Source: Candidatus Enterococcus huntleyi
GTDB lineage: Bacteria; Bacillota; Bacilli; Lactobacillales; Enterococcaceae
Reading direction: 5' to 3'
Length of the DNA stretch: 64,000 bases
NCBI RefSeq assembly: GCF_009933175.1
Contig: NZ_MAEJ01000032.1
Coordinates: 124,001-188,000, forward strand
Part shown: positions 1 through 8,223 of the stretch, in pieces
How positions within the stretch are numbered: the stretch's first letter is position 1
Layout of the letters: every line of letters starts with the position of its first letter
Position numbers and translations under genes: made by a program
Notes under the pieces: model-generated
Database searches by the model: none
What the model was told of the DNA's origin: nothing
The model's input: the letters and a program-made list of their open reading frames with translations, nothing else

Positions 1-2724
1 ATACCGAACAATCTCTCCGATCACGGAGCCTCTTTAACTGATTGGCAAGATTTGCCTGAGATTAATCGAGTTTTAAACGGTCAATATCGATTTTATGGGA
101 ATTATAAACGTGATGGTCAATTTCGCAGTTACTTAAAAAAAGGAAATTTTCTTAAGGCGATTGTTGAAGATGGTTCCTATCAATATTTTGAAATATATAC
201 TGTCAAAAAGAATGTCAATTCTGTTGCTGTTACAGCAAGACATATCGGTTTTATGGCGAATAGAAATTTCATTGTCAATTCTTTTACCGATAATGGAAAT
301 GGCACAAAGATTATGAATAATCTATTTAAAAATCTATCGTTTCCTCAGAAATTTAATTATTTATCAAATATTGGTACAACACATCAATTTACGGCAAAAC
401 AAGTTGCGCCAATAGAAGCGATTATCGGTTCCAATAATGGCAATCAAAATCTAGTGGGTGTCACTGGTGGAGAATTGGTCATGGATAATTACGATTTAAA
501 ACTGGTGAAACAAATTGGCGCAGATAATGGTTTTAGAATTGATTTTGGTATTAATCTTGAGTCAATAGAAGAGGAATATGATGACGATTCGGTCAGAAAT
601 AGTCTCTATCTGATTGGGGGAGTTCCTGATAATGATTATGACGAAGATAAAGAGCCTATTGAATATGGTCTGTTAGAAATTTCTGGAGTAACCGATGCAA
701 ACAGACGAATTGCGAAAAGAGAAAATTCAGAATGCAAAACAATAAATGACCTAAAAAAATGGGGACAATCTTTATTTGATAAAGACCGGATTCACGAACC
801 AAAAATAACTCATACCGTCAGCATGGTTTCGTTAGAGCATACGCTAGAATATGGTGAAATGTACCAAGAACTGGCTTCTTTACATTTTGGGGATGTCGCA
901 CATGTTCGAGCAAAAGAAATTGATATTGAAGTACAAGAGAGAATGGTTGAATACACTTGGTTTCCAACAATTGGAAAGTTTAAAGATATTGTGTTGGGGA
1001 ATGATTTATCTATGTACACCTCAAAAGTATCTAGCCAAACACAAGAATTGAAAAAAAAGATTGATAATCGAACGGAAACGCTTGTTCAAACGGTATTGAA
1101 TGCGACAGCTTGGATTACTGGTAATTCTGGCGGTCATGTAATCTTTCGACCTGAAAAAGCCCCGTCTGAAATATTAATTATGGATACTGCAGATGTTGCG
1201 ACAGCAAAGCGTGTATGGCGCTGGAATTTAAATGGATTGGGATACTCGGAAAATGGTGTGAATGGTCCATTTGGATTAGCTATGACTTCAAAAGGAGAGA
1301 TAGTAGCTGACTTTATCAAAGTTGGCACTATTCAAGCAGACGTTTTTGAGTCTTCTTTTAATGCATATGGCGACGTAATGAAACTTGTAAAAGGGACTCT
1401 ACAAGCATGGAACAAAGGTAAAAAAATCATGGAACTGACAAAACGAGGGATGGAGTTTTGGAATACAGAAGGGAATTTAATCGGAACGATTGGAACAACC
1501 GATTCTGCCGGAAATCCATTTCCAAATAGTGCCATAAACCCTCCTATCCCAGATCATTCTCTAGTTATAAAAACTGAAGAGGACGGGCATTGGATTGTAT
1601 TATCTCCCGAATTAGAAAAGGGATTGATGCTTGGCCCGGATTTAGCAAACTATATAGGAAAACGTTTTATTTTTGCTGGTCTTGTACAGGCGAAGGAACT
1701 AAAAGTTGTTGATCGAATTGATACAAAAGAACTCTATGTAAATGGTGTGAAAATCGATACTAATGGTGGAGGTAGTAGCGGCGGTGGCGGAAGCTGGAAC
1801 GGGCAATATCCACCAGAAATAACTACCGATCGAGATAAACGGTATTGGCAAATTTGGGCTATGGCGATTAGTGCAGGATTTTCTAAACAAGCCGCAGCCG
1901 CTTTACTGGTAAACGCTCAAGGAGAATCTGATGCAAATCCAATAGCTGATGAAGGCGGAGGACGTCCTGGTTTCGGGTATGGCGTTTGGCAATGGACAGA
2001 TTCAAATGGAGCATTGAGTGGACGCGTGTATATGATTAACTTAATGACCAAAGCTGGTGTTTCTGATGATCCAGATACCATCCAAGCACAATTTAAATTG
2101 CTTATGTGGCATGCACCAAATGGCCAATGGATAGCAACAAGTGCCTATCCGTATTCTTGGTCTCAATTTATGAATATGACCGATATCAACACTGCAGCAC
2201 AAGCATTTGTATCAAACTTCGAGCGTCCGCTTGACCCACACCCAGAACGGACTACATGGGCGCAGGAATGGTATGACAGATTCGTAAATATCAAGATTCC
2301 GGAAAACACAGGATATAAACAACCGATTGCTAATCCACAAGTTACGAGCGAATTCGGATGGCGTACAAGTCCTATAAATGGCTCTCAAGAATTTCATAAT
2401 GGCATTGATTTAGTCAATAGTAATCCAAACACGCCAATTTTTGCAGCCGCTGATGGTGAGATTATCCAAGCAGGCGCAGAATATTTTGACTGGTACGGAA
2501 ATTACACGGTGATTAAGCATGCTGACGGAATGTATACGGGCTACGCTCATCAAAGTAGGATAGATGTATCAAAAGGCGCAAAAGTTACGCAGGGACAACA
2601 AATTGGGCTAATGGGAACAACTGGCCCATCAACAGGCGAGCATTTACATTTCCAATTTATGGATGAGTTTTATCCGTCATCAAGCGGACATTTTAAGAAT
2701 CCTCGTGATTATATTAAATTTTAA
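1..2724 (+). CDS. Prophage tail-tip protein with lysozyme and M23 peptidase domains (5' end outside window)
   Basis: The reading frame is open from base 1, so the gene starts upstream; the TTG at 52 is only the first in-window start codon. The first third resembles the prophage tail endopeptidase family (siphovirus tail-associated lysin). A Gly/Ser-rich linker lies near 1765-1795. It is followed by a phage tail lysozyme-type domain (about 1836-2280, with an N-A-Q-G-E-S-D helix and the G-Y-G-V-W-Q-W motif). The C-terminus is an M23 metallopeptidase (about 2335-2720) with H-N-G-I-D near 2392-2406 and H-L-H-F near 2641-2652, which supply the zinc ligands. Known for the family: these proteins sit at the tail tip and cut peptidoglycan during DNA injection. 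Two wall-cutting activities in one chain suggest attack on both glycan and peptide. The tail fibre gene follows after 18 bases. Confidence 0.88.
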   Translation: MPNNLSDHGASLTDWQDLPEINRVLNGQYRFYGNYKRDGQFRSYLKKGNFLKAIVEDGSYQYFEIYTVKKNVNSVAVTARHIGFMANRNFIVNSFTDNGNGTKIMNNLFKNLSFPQKFNYLSNIGTTHQFTAKQVAPIEAIIGSNNGNQNLVGVTGGELVMDNYDLKLVKQIGADNGFRIDFGINLESIEEEYDDDSVRNSLYLIGGVPDNDYDEDKEPIEYGLLEISGVTDANRRIAKRENSECKTINDLKKWGQSLFDKDRIHEPKITHTVSMVSLEHTLEYGEMYQELASLHFGDVAHVRAKEIDIEVQERMVEYTWFPTIGKFKDIVLGNDLSMYTSKVSSQTQELKKKIDNRTETLVQTVLNATAWITGNSGGHVIFRPEKAPSEILIMDTADVATAKRVWRWNLNGLGYSENGVNGPFGLAMTSKGEIVADFIKVGTIQADVFESSFNAYGDVMKLVKGTLQAWNKGKKIMELTKRGMEFWNTEGNLIGTIGTTDSAGNPFPNSAINPPIPDHSLVIKTEEDGHWIVLSPELEKGLMLGPDLANYIGKRFIFAGLVQAKELKVVDRIDTKELYVNGVKIDTNGGGSSGGGGSWNGQYPPEITTDRDKRYWQIWAMAISAGFSKQAAAALLVNAQGESDANPIADEGGGRPGFGYGVWQWTDSNGALSGRVYMINLMTKAGVSDDPDTIQAQFKLLMWHAPNGQWIATSAYPYSWSQFMNMTDINTAAQAFVSNFERPLDPHPERTTWAQEWYDRFVNIKIPENTGYKQPIANPQVTSEFGWRTSPINGSQEFHNGIDLVNSNPNTPIFAAADGEIIQAGAEYFDWYGNYTVIKHADGMYTGYAHQSRIDVSKGAKVTQGQQIGLMGTTGPSTGEHLHFQFMDEFYPSSSGHFKNPRDYIKF

Positions 2725-2742
2725 GATAGGAGCTGAATAATT

Positions 2743-5055
2743 TTGGCAATTAGATACCCAATTACTCTTTCAACAACAGAGCCCAATAACAATATCGGTT
2801 TAATAAAGATACGACAGGCTGATGAAGAAACACAAACCTTGGTAGTAGAAATTACTGAAAATGCCATTCCTAAATCCTACGAAGGGCTACAAGTCTTTTT
2901 CTGTGCAAAACTGGGTCAAACGGAAGGTATAGGACTCATTGAGCAAAAACTGAATACAAACGAAATGAAGGATCCTAAAAAAGGTCTATTAGAATATACG
3001 ATGCGACCTGAGGACTGGCAAGAGTTAGGGCGTCAAGTGGGCTATTTTAGTTTTAGAAAAATGAAAGATGATCATGAGTGGGTTGAACAGTTTTCTACTC
3101 GTGATTTTTATTTCCATATCACTAAGAGCGTATTTTCTGACGGCGTTAAAGAAGTTAAAAAGGATGGATCAACTTACGTATGGACAATTGAAGACTTAAT
3201 TCGATTATTTAATGAATATATCGCTAGTGGTAAAACTGACTGGGAAGACTTTGTCGAACAAAACAAGGATATTATTGAATCTGTTGATCCTGGTGGAGAG
3301 CTACTTTCTCGCTTAGGATTATTTAATCGTTTTAGAGCTTGGGACTTTTCTGTGATTGAAAAAATGGAAAATGAGTTTGCCGAGCGAGAATTCAATGTGA
3401 AATGGTTTGGCGCGAAAGGTGGTCTAGTTGAAGATGATACTGACGCTATTCAAGCAGCTATCGATAAAGCTGCCGAAAACGGTGGAGGAATAGTGTTGCT
3501 ACCACTTGAGTCTTATCGCATCACTCATGCTTTAAGAATGAAAGACAATGTAGTTCTAAAAGGTCAAGGATCACAGATGTGGGAGACGAATGCCCAGCGA
3601 ACAAAGATTGTGTTGGATAGTACCAATATTAATGAAACAGCTATTGATTTTCGTGGAAAGCTGTTAGAAACGAATGATTATCCTGACAAAATTATTTATG
3701 ATTTAACCAAAATTAAACACACGTTTGGCGCAGCCCTTGTCGATCTGCACATTACCAATATTCCCGAAAATCGAAATAGTGCAGGAGTTATGTTCAATTG
3801 TTGCCCAACCTGTTTCCTTCAAAATGTCTCTATTGATGGAACATTCGAAGTGGCGCTTGTATCTGCAATGTCATGGTTTACATCATTTAAACGTGTTTAT
3901 GCTAAAGGTATATTTGTTGGCGCGTTTATGCAAGGAATGAATGCAAGCAATATTGATATGCTGTTAGTTGGAGGGAGAAATCAAACAGAAGTTGCTAATA
4001 ATATGAGTTTGAACGTATCTGGAAAAGACAAAATAGACAAATCAGTTGGCTTGTTCTATCGAAATAGTCCAGGAAATACGTTTAATTCGTTGACGGCCGA
4101 GTTTTCATATAATGGTCTAATGTTTTACGAAACAGGTAGCGTGATAATTAACGGTTTATATTTAGAAAATCTTATTAACCGAGGGCTAGAAGTTCGCTCC
4201 ATCACTCAAGTAACTGTTGATGGAGGACATGTTGCAGCCGTGCCAAAGTTGTACAAAATTACAGATAGATCGAGTGTAACAGCAAGCTCTATCGATGTAG
4301 CAACCAATGATAAATATATCGAGACGATCGATGATTATTCCAATTTATTATGTATTAACGAGAAATTTCCAAGGTACTCTCATACCCGATTAAAATATAT
4401 TGGTCATTTTGTAAATAATGTTATAGCAGTAGATTCTGTAAACGGTGATGATGGTAATAGCGGAATCATGTATAACGCAGAAATTCTCTATCCAGTTAAA
4501 ACATTGGAAAAGGCGTTTGCGATTTGTGAAGCGTCCGAAAACAGCGATTTTACAATTTATTTGCAAAGCGCAAGTACCTATAGTTTAGCTAACTATGCAA
4601 CAACGCTTACTAAAAAATACACGTTACGAAAACGCGGGTACGGAAATAATCCTGTTATTTGGAGAGGTGGCGCAAGTGCTAAGTCAATCAAAATGGAAGA
4701 TGGCGCAGTTAGTTTGATTAACGTGAACATCTTAGATGAATCAACAGGAAATGCAATAACAGAGGTTGGTGTATTCAGTTGTTCAGGAAAATCGACACTT
4801 GGGTTTCAAAATTGTAACATCAATGTGGGGGTGAATGGCGTTATCCAACCAGGTTACAATAGAGGGGCGATTATCGAATTATGCTTTGCCACTTGCACGT
4901 TGTCTGGAAGCTGGTTAGTAGCACGGCAAGCAACAGGACTCGGAAAAGCAGTAGTTATTGAGACTAGCTCATCTACAACATTACCCTCATCAATGGCGAC
5001 TAATGGGATACCATCAACTGTTAATTTTTTAGCATCGACATTATTTAATAAGTAG
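2743..5055 (+). CDS. Phage baseplate upper protein (BppU N-domain) with pectate-lyase-like beta-helix
   Basis: This 770-residue protein starts at TTG 2743, set by AGGAG about ten bases upstream. Residues 1 to about 140 resemble the BppU N-terminal domain that attaches receptor-binding proteins to lactococcal-type baseplates. From about residue 215 a W-F-G-A-K-G-G...D-D-T-D-A-I-Q-A-A-I stretch begins a pectate-lyase-3 type right-handed beta-helix, a common fold of tail spikes that bind or cut surface polysaccharide. The C-terminal about 200 residues (V-D-S-V-N-G-D-D-G-N onward) look like a second beta-helical or head domain. It lies between the tail lysin and the lysis genes, as expected for a siphovirus late operon. 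Whether it is catalytic cannot be told from sequence alone. Confidence 0.82.
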   Translation: MAIRYPITLSTTEPNNNIGLIKIRQADEETQTLVVEITENAIPKSYEGLQVFFCAKLGQTEGIGLIEQKLNTNEMKDPKKGLLEYTMRPEDWQELGRQVGYFSFRKMKDDHEWVEQFSTRDFYFHITKSVFSDGVKEVKKDGSTYVWTIEDLIRLFNEYIASGKTDWEDFVEQNKDIIESVDPGGELLSRLGLFNRFRAWDFSVIEKMENEFAEREFNVKWFGAKGGLVEDDTDAIQAAIDKAAENGGGIVLLPLESYRITHALRMKDNVVLKGQGSQMWETNAQRTKIVLDSTNINETAIDFRGKLLETNDYPDKIIYDLTKIKHTFGAALVDLHITNIPENRNSAGVMFNCCPTCFLQNVSIDGTFEVALVSAMSWFTSFKRVYAKGIFVGAFMQGMNASNIDMLLVGGRNQTEVANNMSLNVSGKDKIDKSVGLFYRNSPGNTFNSLTAEFSYNGLMFYETGSVIINGLYLENLINRGLEVRSITQVTVDGGHVAAVPKLYKITDRSSVTASSIDVATNDKYIETIDDYSNLLCINEKFPRYSHTRLKYIGHFVNNVIAVDSVNGDDGNSGIMYNAEILYPVKTLEKAFAICEASENSDFTIYLQSASTYSLANYATTLTKKYTLRKRGYGNNPVIWRGGASAKSIKMEDGAVSLINVNILDESTGNAITEVGVFSCSGKSTLGFQNCNINVGVNGVIQPGYNRGAIIELCFATCTLSGSWLVARQATGLGKAVVIETSSSTTLPSSMATNGIPSTVNFLASTLFNK

Positions 5056-5113
5056 TTATTGAGAGACTTACAATTGTAGGTCTCTTTTTCCTATTAGATA
5101 AGGAGTCGATTAA

Positions 5114-5215
5114 ATGAAATGGTATGAAAAAATTGAGCGCCATCATGTTTGGCGAGCGATTGCGTTGTTTTATCTGTTTGGTTTTGGCTTACTGTTGCAC
5201 TGGTTTTTAAAATAG
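5114..5215 (+). CDS. Small phage membrane protein, 33 residues
   Basis: ATG 5114 is preceded by AAGGAG at 5100-5105 and the frame closes with TAG at 5213-5215. The product has a charged N-terminus (M-K-W-Y-E-K-I-E-R-H-H) followed by one hydrophobic helix ending in L-H-W-F-L-K. It sits between the tail fibre and holin genes with good ribosome-binding spacing, which supports it as a real gene although it is very short. Tiny proteins are common here in phages of Firmicutes (XkdX-like, or holin accessory proteins). I do not recognise a specific family, and the role is open. Confidence 0.6.
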   Translation: MKWYEKIERHHVWRAIALFYLFGFGLLLHWFLK

Positions 5216-5234
5216 AAAAGGAAAGTGAGTATAT

Positions 5235-5630
5235 ATGGATATGAAAATGTTACTTTGGGCAGAAGAAATGATGAAAAACGAGTATGGGAAAGTCTTAATT
5301 TGGTTAGGGTTTGTAATTATCTTGATGGCCATTGATATGGTCACTGGGTTTATTCAGGCATACATTAACCATGAAATTAAATCAGGAAAGATGAGTACAG
5401 GATTGCTTAAAAAGTTTGCATTGCTACTTGTTTTAGTGGCTATCATTCCGTTAACGATTGTACTTCCTGAATTGTTTTCAGTAAGTATTATTGTAGGTGT
5501 GTATGTGTTAGAGACGCTAAATGAGATGGTTAGTATCATTGAAAACCTAAATAAATTAGGCGTGGCTACAGCTATGTTTGAGCCGATTATAAAACGTCTG
5601 CAGAGCGGAACGAAGGAGGATGATAAATAA
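5235..5630 (+). CDS. Phage holin
   Basis: This 131-residue protein has three hydrophobic stretches (around residues 15-37, 55-75 and 78-95) and a charged C-terminal tail. It resembles the phage_holin_4 / toxin-secretion holin family with its M-A-I-D-M-V-T-G segment near the first helix. Holins form the membrane lesion that lets the endolysin reach the wall. The stop codon overlaps the start of the next gene (TAATG), so holin and endolysin are translationally coupled, a standard lysis cassette. Confidence 0.85.
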   Translation: MDMKMLLWAEEMMKNEYGKVLIWLGFVIILMAIDMVTGFIQAYINHEIKSGKMSTGLLKKFALLLVLVAIIPLTIVLPELFSVSIIVGVYVLETLNEMVSIIENLNKLGVATAMFEPIIKRLQSGTKEDDK

Positions 5631-6352
5631 TGGCAATTAATATAGAAACGGCTATTAATCATATGGAATCACTAAAGGCAAAGGGAGTCACGTACTCGAT
5701 GTATGGCTCACGAGTGGGAACAGATGGCACAGCTGATTGTAGCGGCGCTATTTTTGCTTCATTAAGAAAAGCTGGGGCGTATAATCCTGGTTGGATACTC
5801 AATACTGATAGTATGCACGCATGGTTACTAAACTTAGGTTTTAGTTGTATCGCTACGAATAAAGAGTGGACGGCTAAACGTGGTGATATTGTCATTTTTG
5901 GCAAAAAGGGAGCGAGTGGAGGGGCTGCAGGACATGTTGTAATCTTTACTAGTCAATCTCAAATTATTCATTGTAACTATCCTAAAAATGGTGTGACGAT
6001 AGATAATGAAGCTACAACTTGCCCTTATTCAATGGGCTGGTATGTGTACCGTTTAAGTAATTCATCTAAATCAGAGCCGAGCCAACCAAATGACAAAGGG
6101 CTAGAATGGATTGAAAGTGGAAGTTTTAAGCTAATAGAAAACAATGTAGCTTTGCGATCAGATAAGAAGACAAGCAGCAAACTAATTGCGCGATTAACTA
6201 AAGGTGATGTTGTTAAGTATGACCGCGCCTATAAAGCACCAAATAACTATATTTGGATTCGTCAAAAACGTGCGAGTGGTTATGCTTGGATTGCGACAGG
6301 TGAAACCGACAAAAATAATAAACGTGTAAGTAGCTGGGGAAATTTCTATTAG
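5630..6352 (+). CDS. Phage endolysin, NlpC/P60-like amidase with C-terminal SH3 domain
   Basis: This 240-residue protein belongs to the bacteriophage peptidoglycan hydrolase family (Amidase_5 type). Cys37 in D-C-S-G is the likely nucleophile and the G-H-V-V-I-F histidine near residue 103 the likely general base. Residues about 160-235 form a bacterial SH3-like wall-binding domain (V-A-L-R-S-D-K-K-T-S...Y-I-W-I-R). It has no signal peptide, so export depends on the holin encoded immediately upstream in an overlapping TAATG arrangement. A strong terminator follows and marks the end of the phage late operon. Confidence 0.88.
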   Translation: MAINIETAINHMESLKAKGVTYSMYGSRVGTDGTADCSGAIFASLRKAGAYNPGWILNTDSMHAWLLNLGFSCIATNKEWTAKRGDIVIFGKKGASGGAAGHVVIFTSQSQIIHCNYPKNGVTIDNEATTCPYSMGWYVYRLSNSSKSEPSQPNDKGLEWIESGSFKLIENNVALRSDKKTSSKLIARLTKGDVVKYDRAYKAPNNYIWIRQKRASGYAWIATGETDKNNKRVSSWGNFY

Positions 6353-6360
6353 TTATCTAA

Positions 6361-6400
6361 AAAGCCAAGTATCCGTGAGTGGGTACTTGGCTTTTTTTAT
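6361..6400. terminator. Bidirectional terminator after the endolysin
   Basis: An 11-bp inverted repeat (AAAGCCAAGTA and TACTTGGCTTT) is followed by a T-rich run. It lies between the convergent endolysin and LysM lipoprotein genes and can serve both. Confidence 0.85.
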
Positions 6401-7155
6401 TTTATGCGAATTGAGTCTCCAGGAGATAAAAAGTAACTGTCGGGACTCATCCCATTCAACTCATAAATAGTTTCTACTGGAACACCAGTACGAGCAGCAA
6501 TTTGGTCAGGATTTTCCCCCGCCTGAACAGTAGTATATTCTTCTCCTTGTGGTGCTGGTTCTGATTCTGCTATTTTATACTCAGATTGTTCAGTTTGTTT
6601 CGGAGGTTCGATGGTATATTCTTCATATGACGGTTCGCTAAATTCAGGTGTTTCTATTGCAGCAGATGCCATATAGGCATCAATTATTTTTTGAGCTTCT
6701 TCAGAATAAACTGCAATTAACTTACCTGCCCATTCTTCATAAACAGAATAGTCATCTTTATTATTTAATTGTAATTCAGCCATTTTCGCTACGCCTTCAT
6801 TTGAAGTTTCTGCAAGCTTTGCTACTTTTTTATTTGATAGTTCGGCTAAAGCATTAATTCCGCCTTGAATAGAAGGATATTCTGCATTATATTCATCAAC
6901 CAGTTTAGGCGACTCATCCTGCATTTTTTTAGTGTACTCATCAAGTATGGACTGATAAGATGCTTTTGGCGCTACTTCTTTTTTTGTTTTATTAATTTTT
7001 TCAGAAGGTTTTGTTGTGCTTGTCTCAGTAGTACTTACTTTTGTTGTTGAGGAGCTGCTAGTGGATGAACTACTATTTATAGTATTTTCTTTACTTGAGC
7101 ATCCACCTAAAATCATAATTGATAATACAGTGATTCCTAACCCTAGTTTTTTCAA
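6397..7155 (-). CDS. LysM-domain lipoprotein
   Basis: This 252-residue protein begins with a lipoprotein signal peptide; the lipobox L-G-G-C puts the lipidated Cys at residue 19. A Ser/Thr-rich then Lys-rich low-complexity linker (about 20-65) and a charged helical middle (about 70-165) follow. A proline/glutamate-rich spacer precedes a C-terminal LysM domain (about 208-252; Y-T-T-V-Q-A-G-E-N...L-S-P-G-D-S-I-R-I-K), which binds peptidoglycan GlcNAc. GGAG-type ribosome binding sites precede ATG 7155. It is encoded against the phage late genes just beyond the endolysin, the usual place for lysogenic-conversion genes, so it could be prophage-carried. No enzymatic domain is visible. Confidence 0.8.
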   Translation of the reverse strand: MKKLGLGITVLSIMILGGCSSKENTINSSSSTSSSSTTKVSTTETSTTKPSEKINKTKKEVAPKASYQSILDEYTKKMQDESPKLVDEYNAEYPSIQGGINALAELSNKKVAKLAETSNEGVAKMAELQLNNKDDYSVYEEWAGKLIAVYSEEAQKIIDAYMASAAIETPEFSEPSYEEYTIEPPKQTEQSEYKIAESEPAPQGEEYTTVQAGENPDQIAARTGVPVETIYELNGMSPDSYFLSPGDSIRIK

Positions 7156-7210
7156 ATTTCTCCCTCACTTCTCCTATTAATATTCAACCCCATTATATCA
7201 GATTACATAT

Positions 7211-7237
7211 AAAAAAATACCACCATTTTTATGGTGG
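7211..7237 (-). terminator. Terminator of the small SOS operon
   Basis: CCACCAT and ATGGTGG pair around a short T-rich loop. Read leftward, the hairpin is followed by a T-run (A-run on the + strand at 7211-7217). It follows the 7292-7579 gene and precedes a TATAAT-like element serving the LysM lipoprotein. Confidence 0.75.
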
Positions 7238-7291
7238 CAACGGACAATATGCTGTTCAAGTAAGTTGTGTTTAGAGGCGTCCGCATATCTA

Positions 7292-7579
7292 TTATAGCAG
7301 AGCCTTACTTTTTGGATAAACACTATGCTCGAATTCATACATAATTTTCGTTTTTCCAATTGCATTATATTTCCTAGTCACAAATTGATTTCTTTTATTG
7401 TATAGACCAAGTATAGACAGTTGCATTCCTTCATCTACATCGGCTAGAAAGGACAAGGAGTGCAGACTAATCAAACAGTTAACGTTTTTGTCATTGGTTA
7501 TTAAAGTAAATCGTACAAGTGGCTGTGCGGTAAACTGCAAAACTCGAATCTTATCAACTGTGCCAGTCAAATTAATCAT
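7292..7579 (-). CDS. Small protein of unknown function in SOS-controlled operon (95 aa)
   Basis: ATG 7579 is preceded on the minus strand by AAAGGAGTG at good spacing, so the gene is well supported. The product is 95 residues, beta-rich in appearance (alternating hydrophobic and polar residues such as L-V-R-F-T-L-I-T-N), with no signal peptide or membrane segment. The pattern is compatible with an OB-like small domain, but I cannot name a family. It lies 17 bases after the upstream 73-codon gene and shares its LexA-type promoter, which points to a role connected with DNA damage. Confidence 0.7.
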   Translation of the reverse strand: MINLTGTVDKIRVLQFTAQPLVRFTLITNDKNVNCLISLHSLSFLADVDEGMQLSILGLYNKRNQFVTRKYNAIGKTKIMYEFEHSVYPKSKALL

Positions 7580-7596
7580 GGAATCACTCCTTTAAA

Positions 7597-7818
7597 TTAT
7601 TTTTTTTGATGTACTTCAGCTTCAAGGATGTAACGTACTCTTAGTTTCCCGTCTTTTATAATTGTTTCCTTTTCTAAACTTACAGGTTGATTGCTTGTTC
7701 CTGTAGCAAGAACAGAAATAAAATTCAAGTCAATTTGGGTCTGAACGGTTTCTGTTGAATCTCTGTAAGAATCTGCAAGCTCATTTCCAAAGTTATTTCT
7801 AATAAATTCTTCCATCAT
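7597..7818 (-). CDS. Small protein of unknown function, first gene of SOS-controlled operon (73 aa)
   Basis: I place the start at ATG 7818 (a double ATG) because GAGGTG lies directly upstream on the minus strand and a consensus promoter with an SOS box lies just beyond. A longer frame to 7929 would run through the promoter and has no ribosome site. The product begins M-M-E-E-F-I-R-N-N-F and ends with a predicted beta segment. It is hydrophilic and cytoplasmic by appearance. No family is recognised. In many Lactobacillales, short unknown genes follow umuC-like polymerases in SOS operons; here no polymerase gene is present. Confidence 0.7.
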   Translation of the reverse strand: MMEEFIRNNFGNELADSYRDSTETVQTQIDLNFISVLATGTSNQPVSLEKETIIKDGKLRVRYILEAEVHQKK

Positions 7819-7836
7819 ACTAATCACCTCACTGTC

Positions 7837-7866
7837 ATTATACGAACGTTTGTTCTTGTGTGTCAA
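7837..7866 (-). promoter_or_regulatory. Consensus promoter with embedded LexA (SOS) box
   Basis: On the minus strand TTGACA (7866-7861) and TATAAT (7842-7837) are both perfect and 18 bp apart. The spacer contains GAAC-GTTT-GTTC at 7844-7855, which fits the Gram-positive LexA/DinR box GAAC-N4-GTTC. A repressor bound there would block the promoter directly. It drives the two small genes at 7818-7292. Confidence 0.85.
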
Positions 7867-8116
7867 GCGAACAGAAAATAAATATTTAGGAACAAAACGA
7901 CTACCATTTGAATACCAAAATAATGGCATTCATGACTGCTGATGATAGATATAGAACACAGTAAACGTTGATTTAGTAGCATTTGAGTATTTATTTTTAT
8001 TGATGAATAGAGTAAAAATAGAAGATGATATTCCGCATGTGGATATGAGGATTGGGTAGAAGACAATCCGTATATAAAAATATTTTTATAAGTTAAATGG
8101 ATTAGACGATGATTCC

Positions 8117-8147
8117 TTGATGATTAATCAGAAAGTTATTGTATAAT
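8117..8147 (+). promoter_or_regulatory. Probable promoter of the zeta-toxin gene
   Basis: TATAAT at 8142-8147 is preceded by TTGATG at 8117-8122 with a 19-bp spacer, slightly long. It lies about 75 bases before the preferred start of the toxin gene. Confidence 0.5.
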
Positions 8148-8223
8148 GAGTAATAAATAAGAGATGGATGCTGCTGCATGGAGAGTTTTTAGACCTGATT
8201 CAGTCAGAACGAGGAGGGGTCAC

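Noticed and set aside
7863-8066. 67-codon minus-strand frame upstream of the SOS operon
   Set aside because: It overlaps the consensus promoter and SOS box and has no ribosome site.
8164-8223. 20-codon N-terminal extension of the zeta kinase from ATG 8164
   Set aside because: It lacks a ribosome site, whereas AGGAGG stands six bases before TTG 8224.
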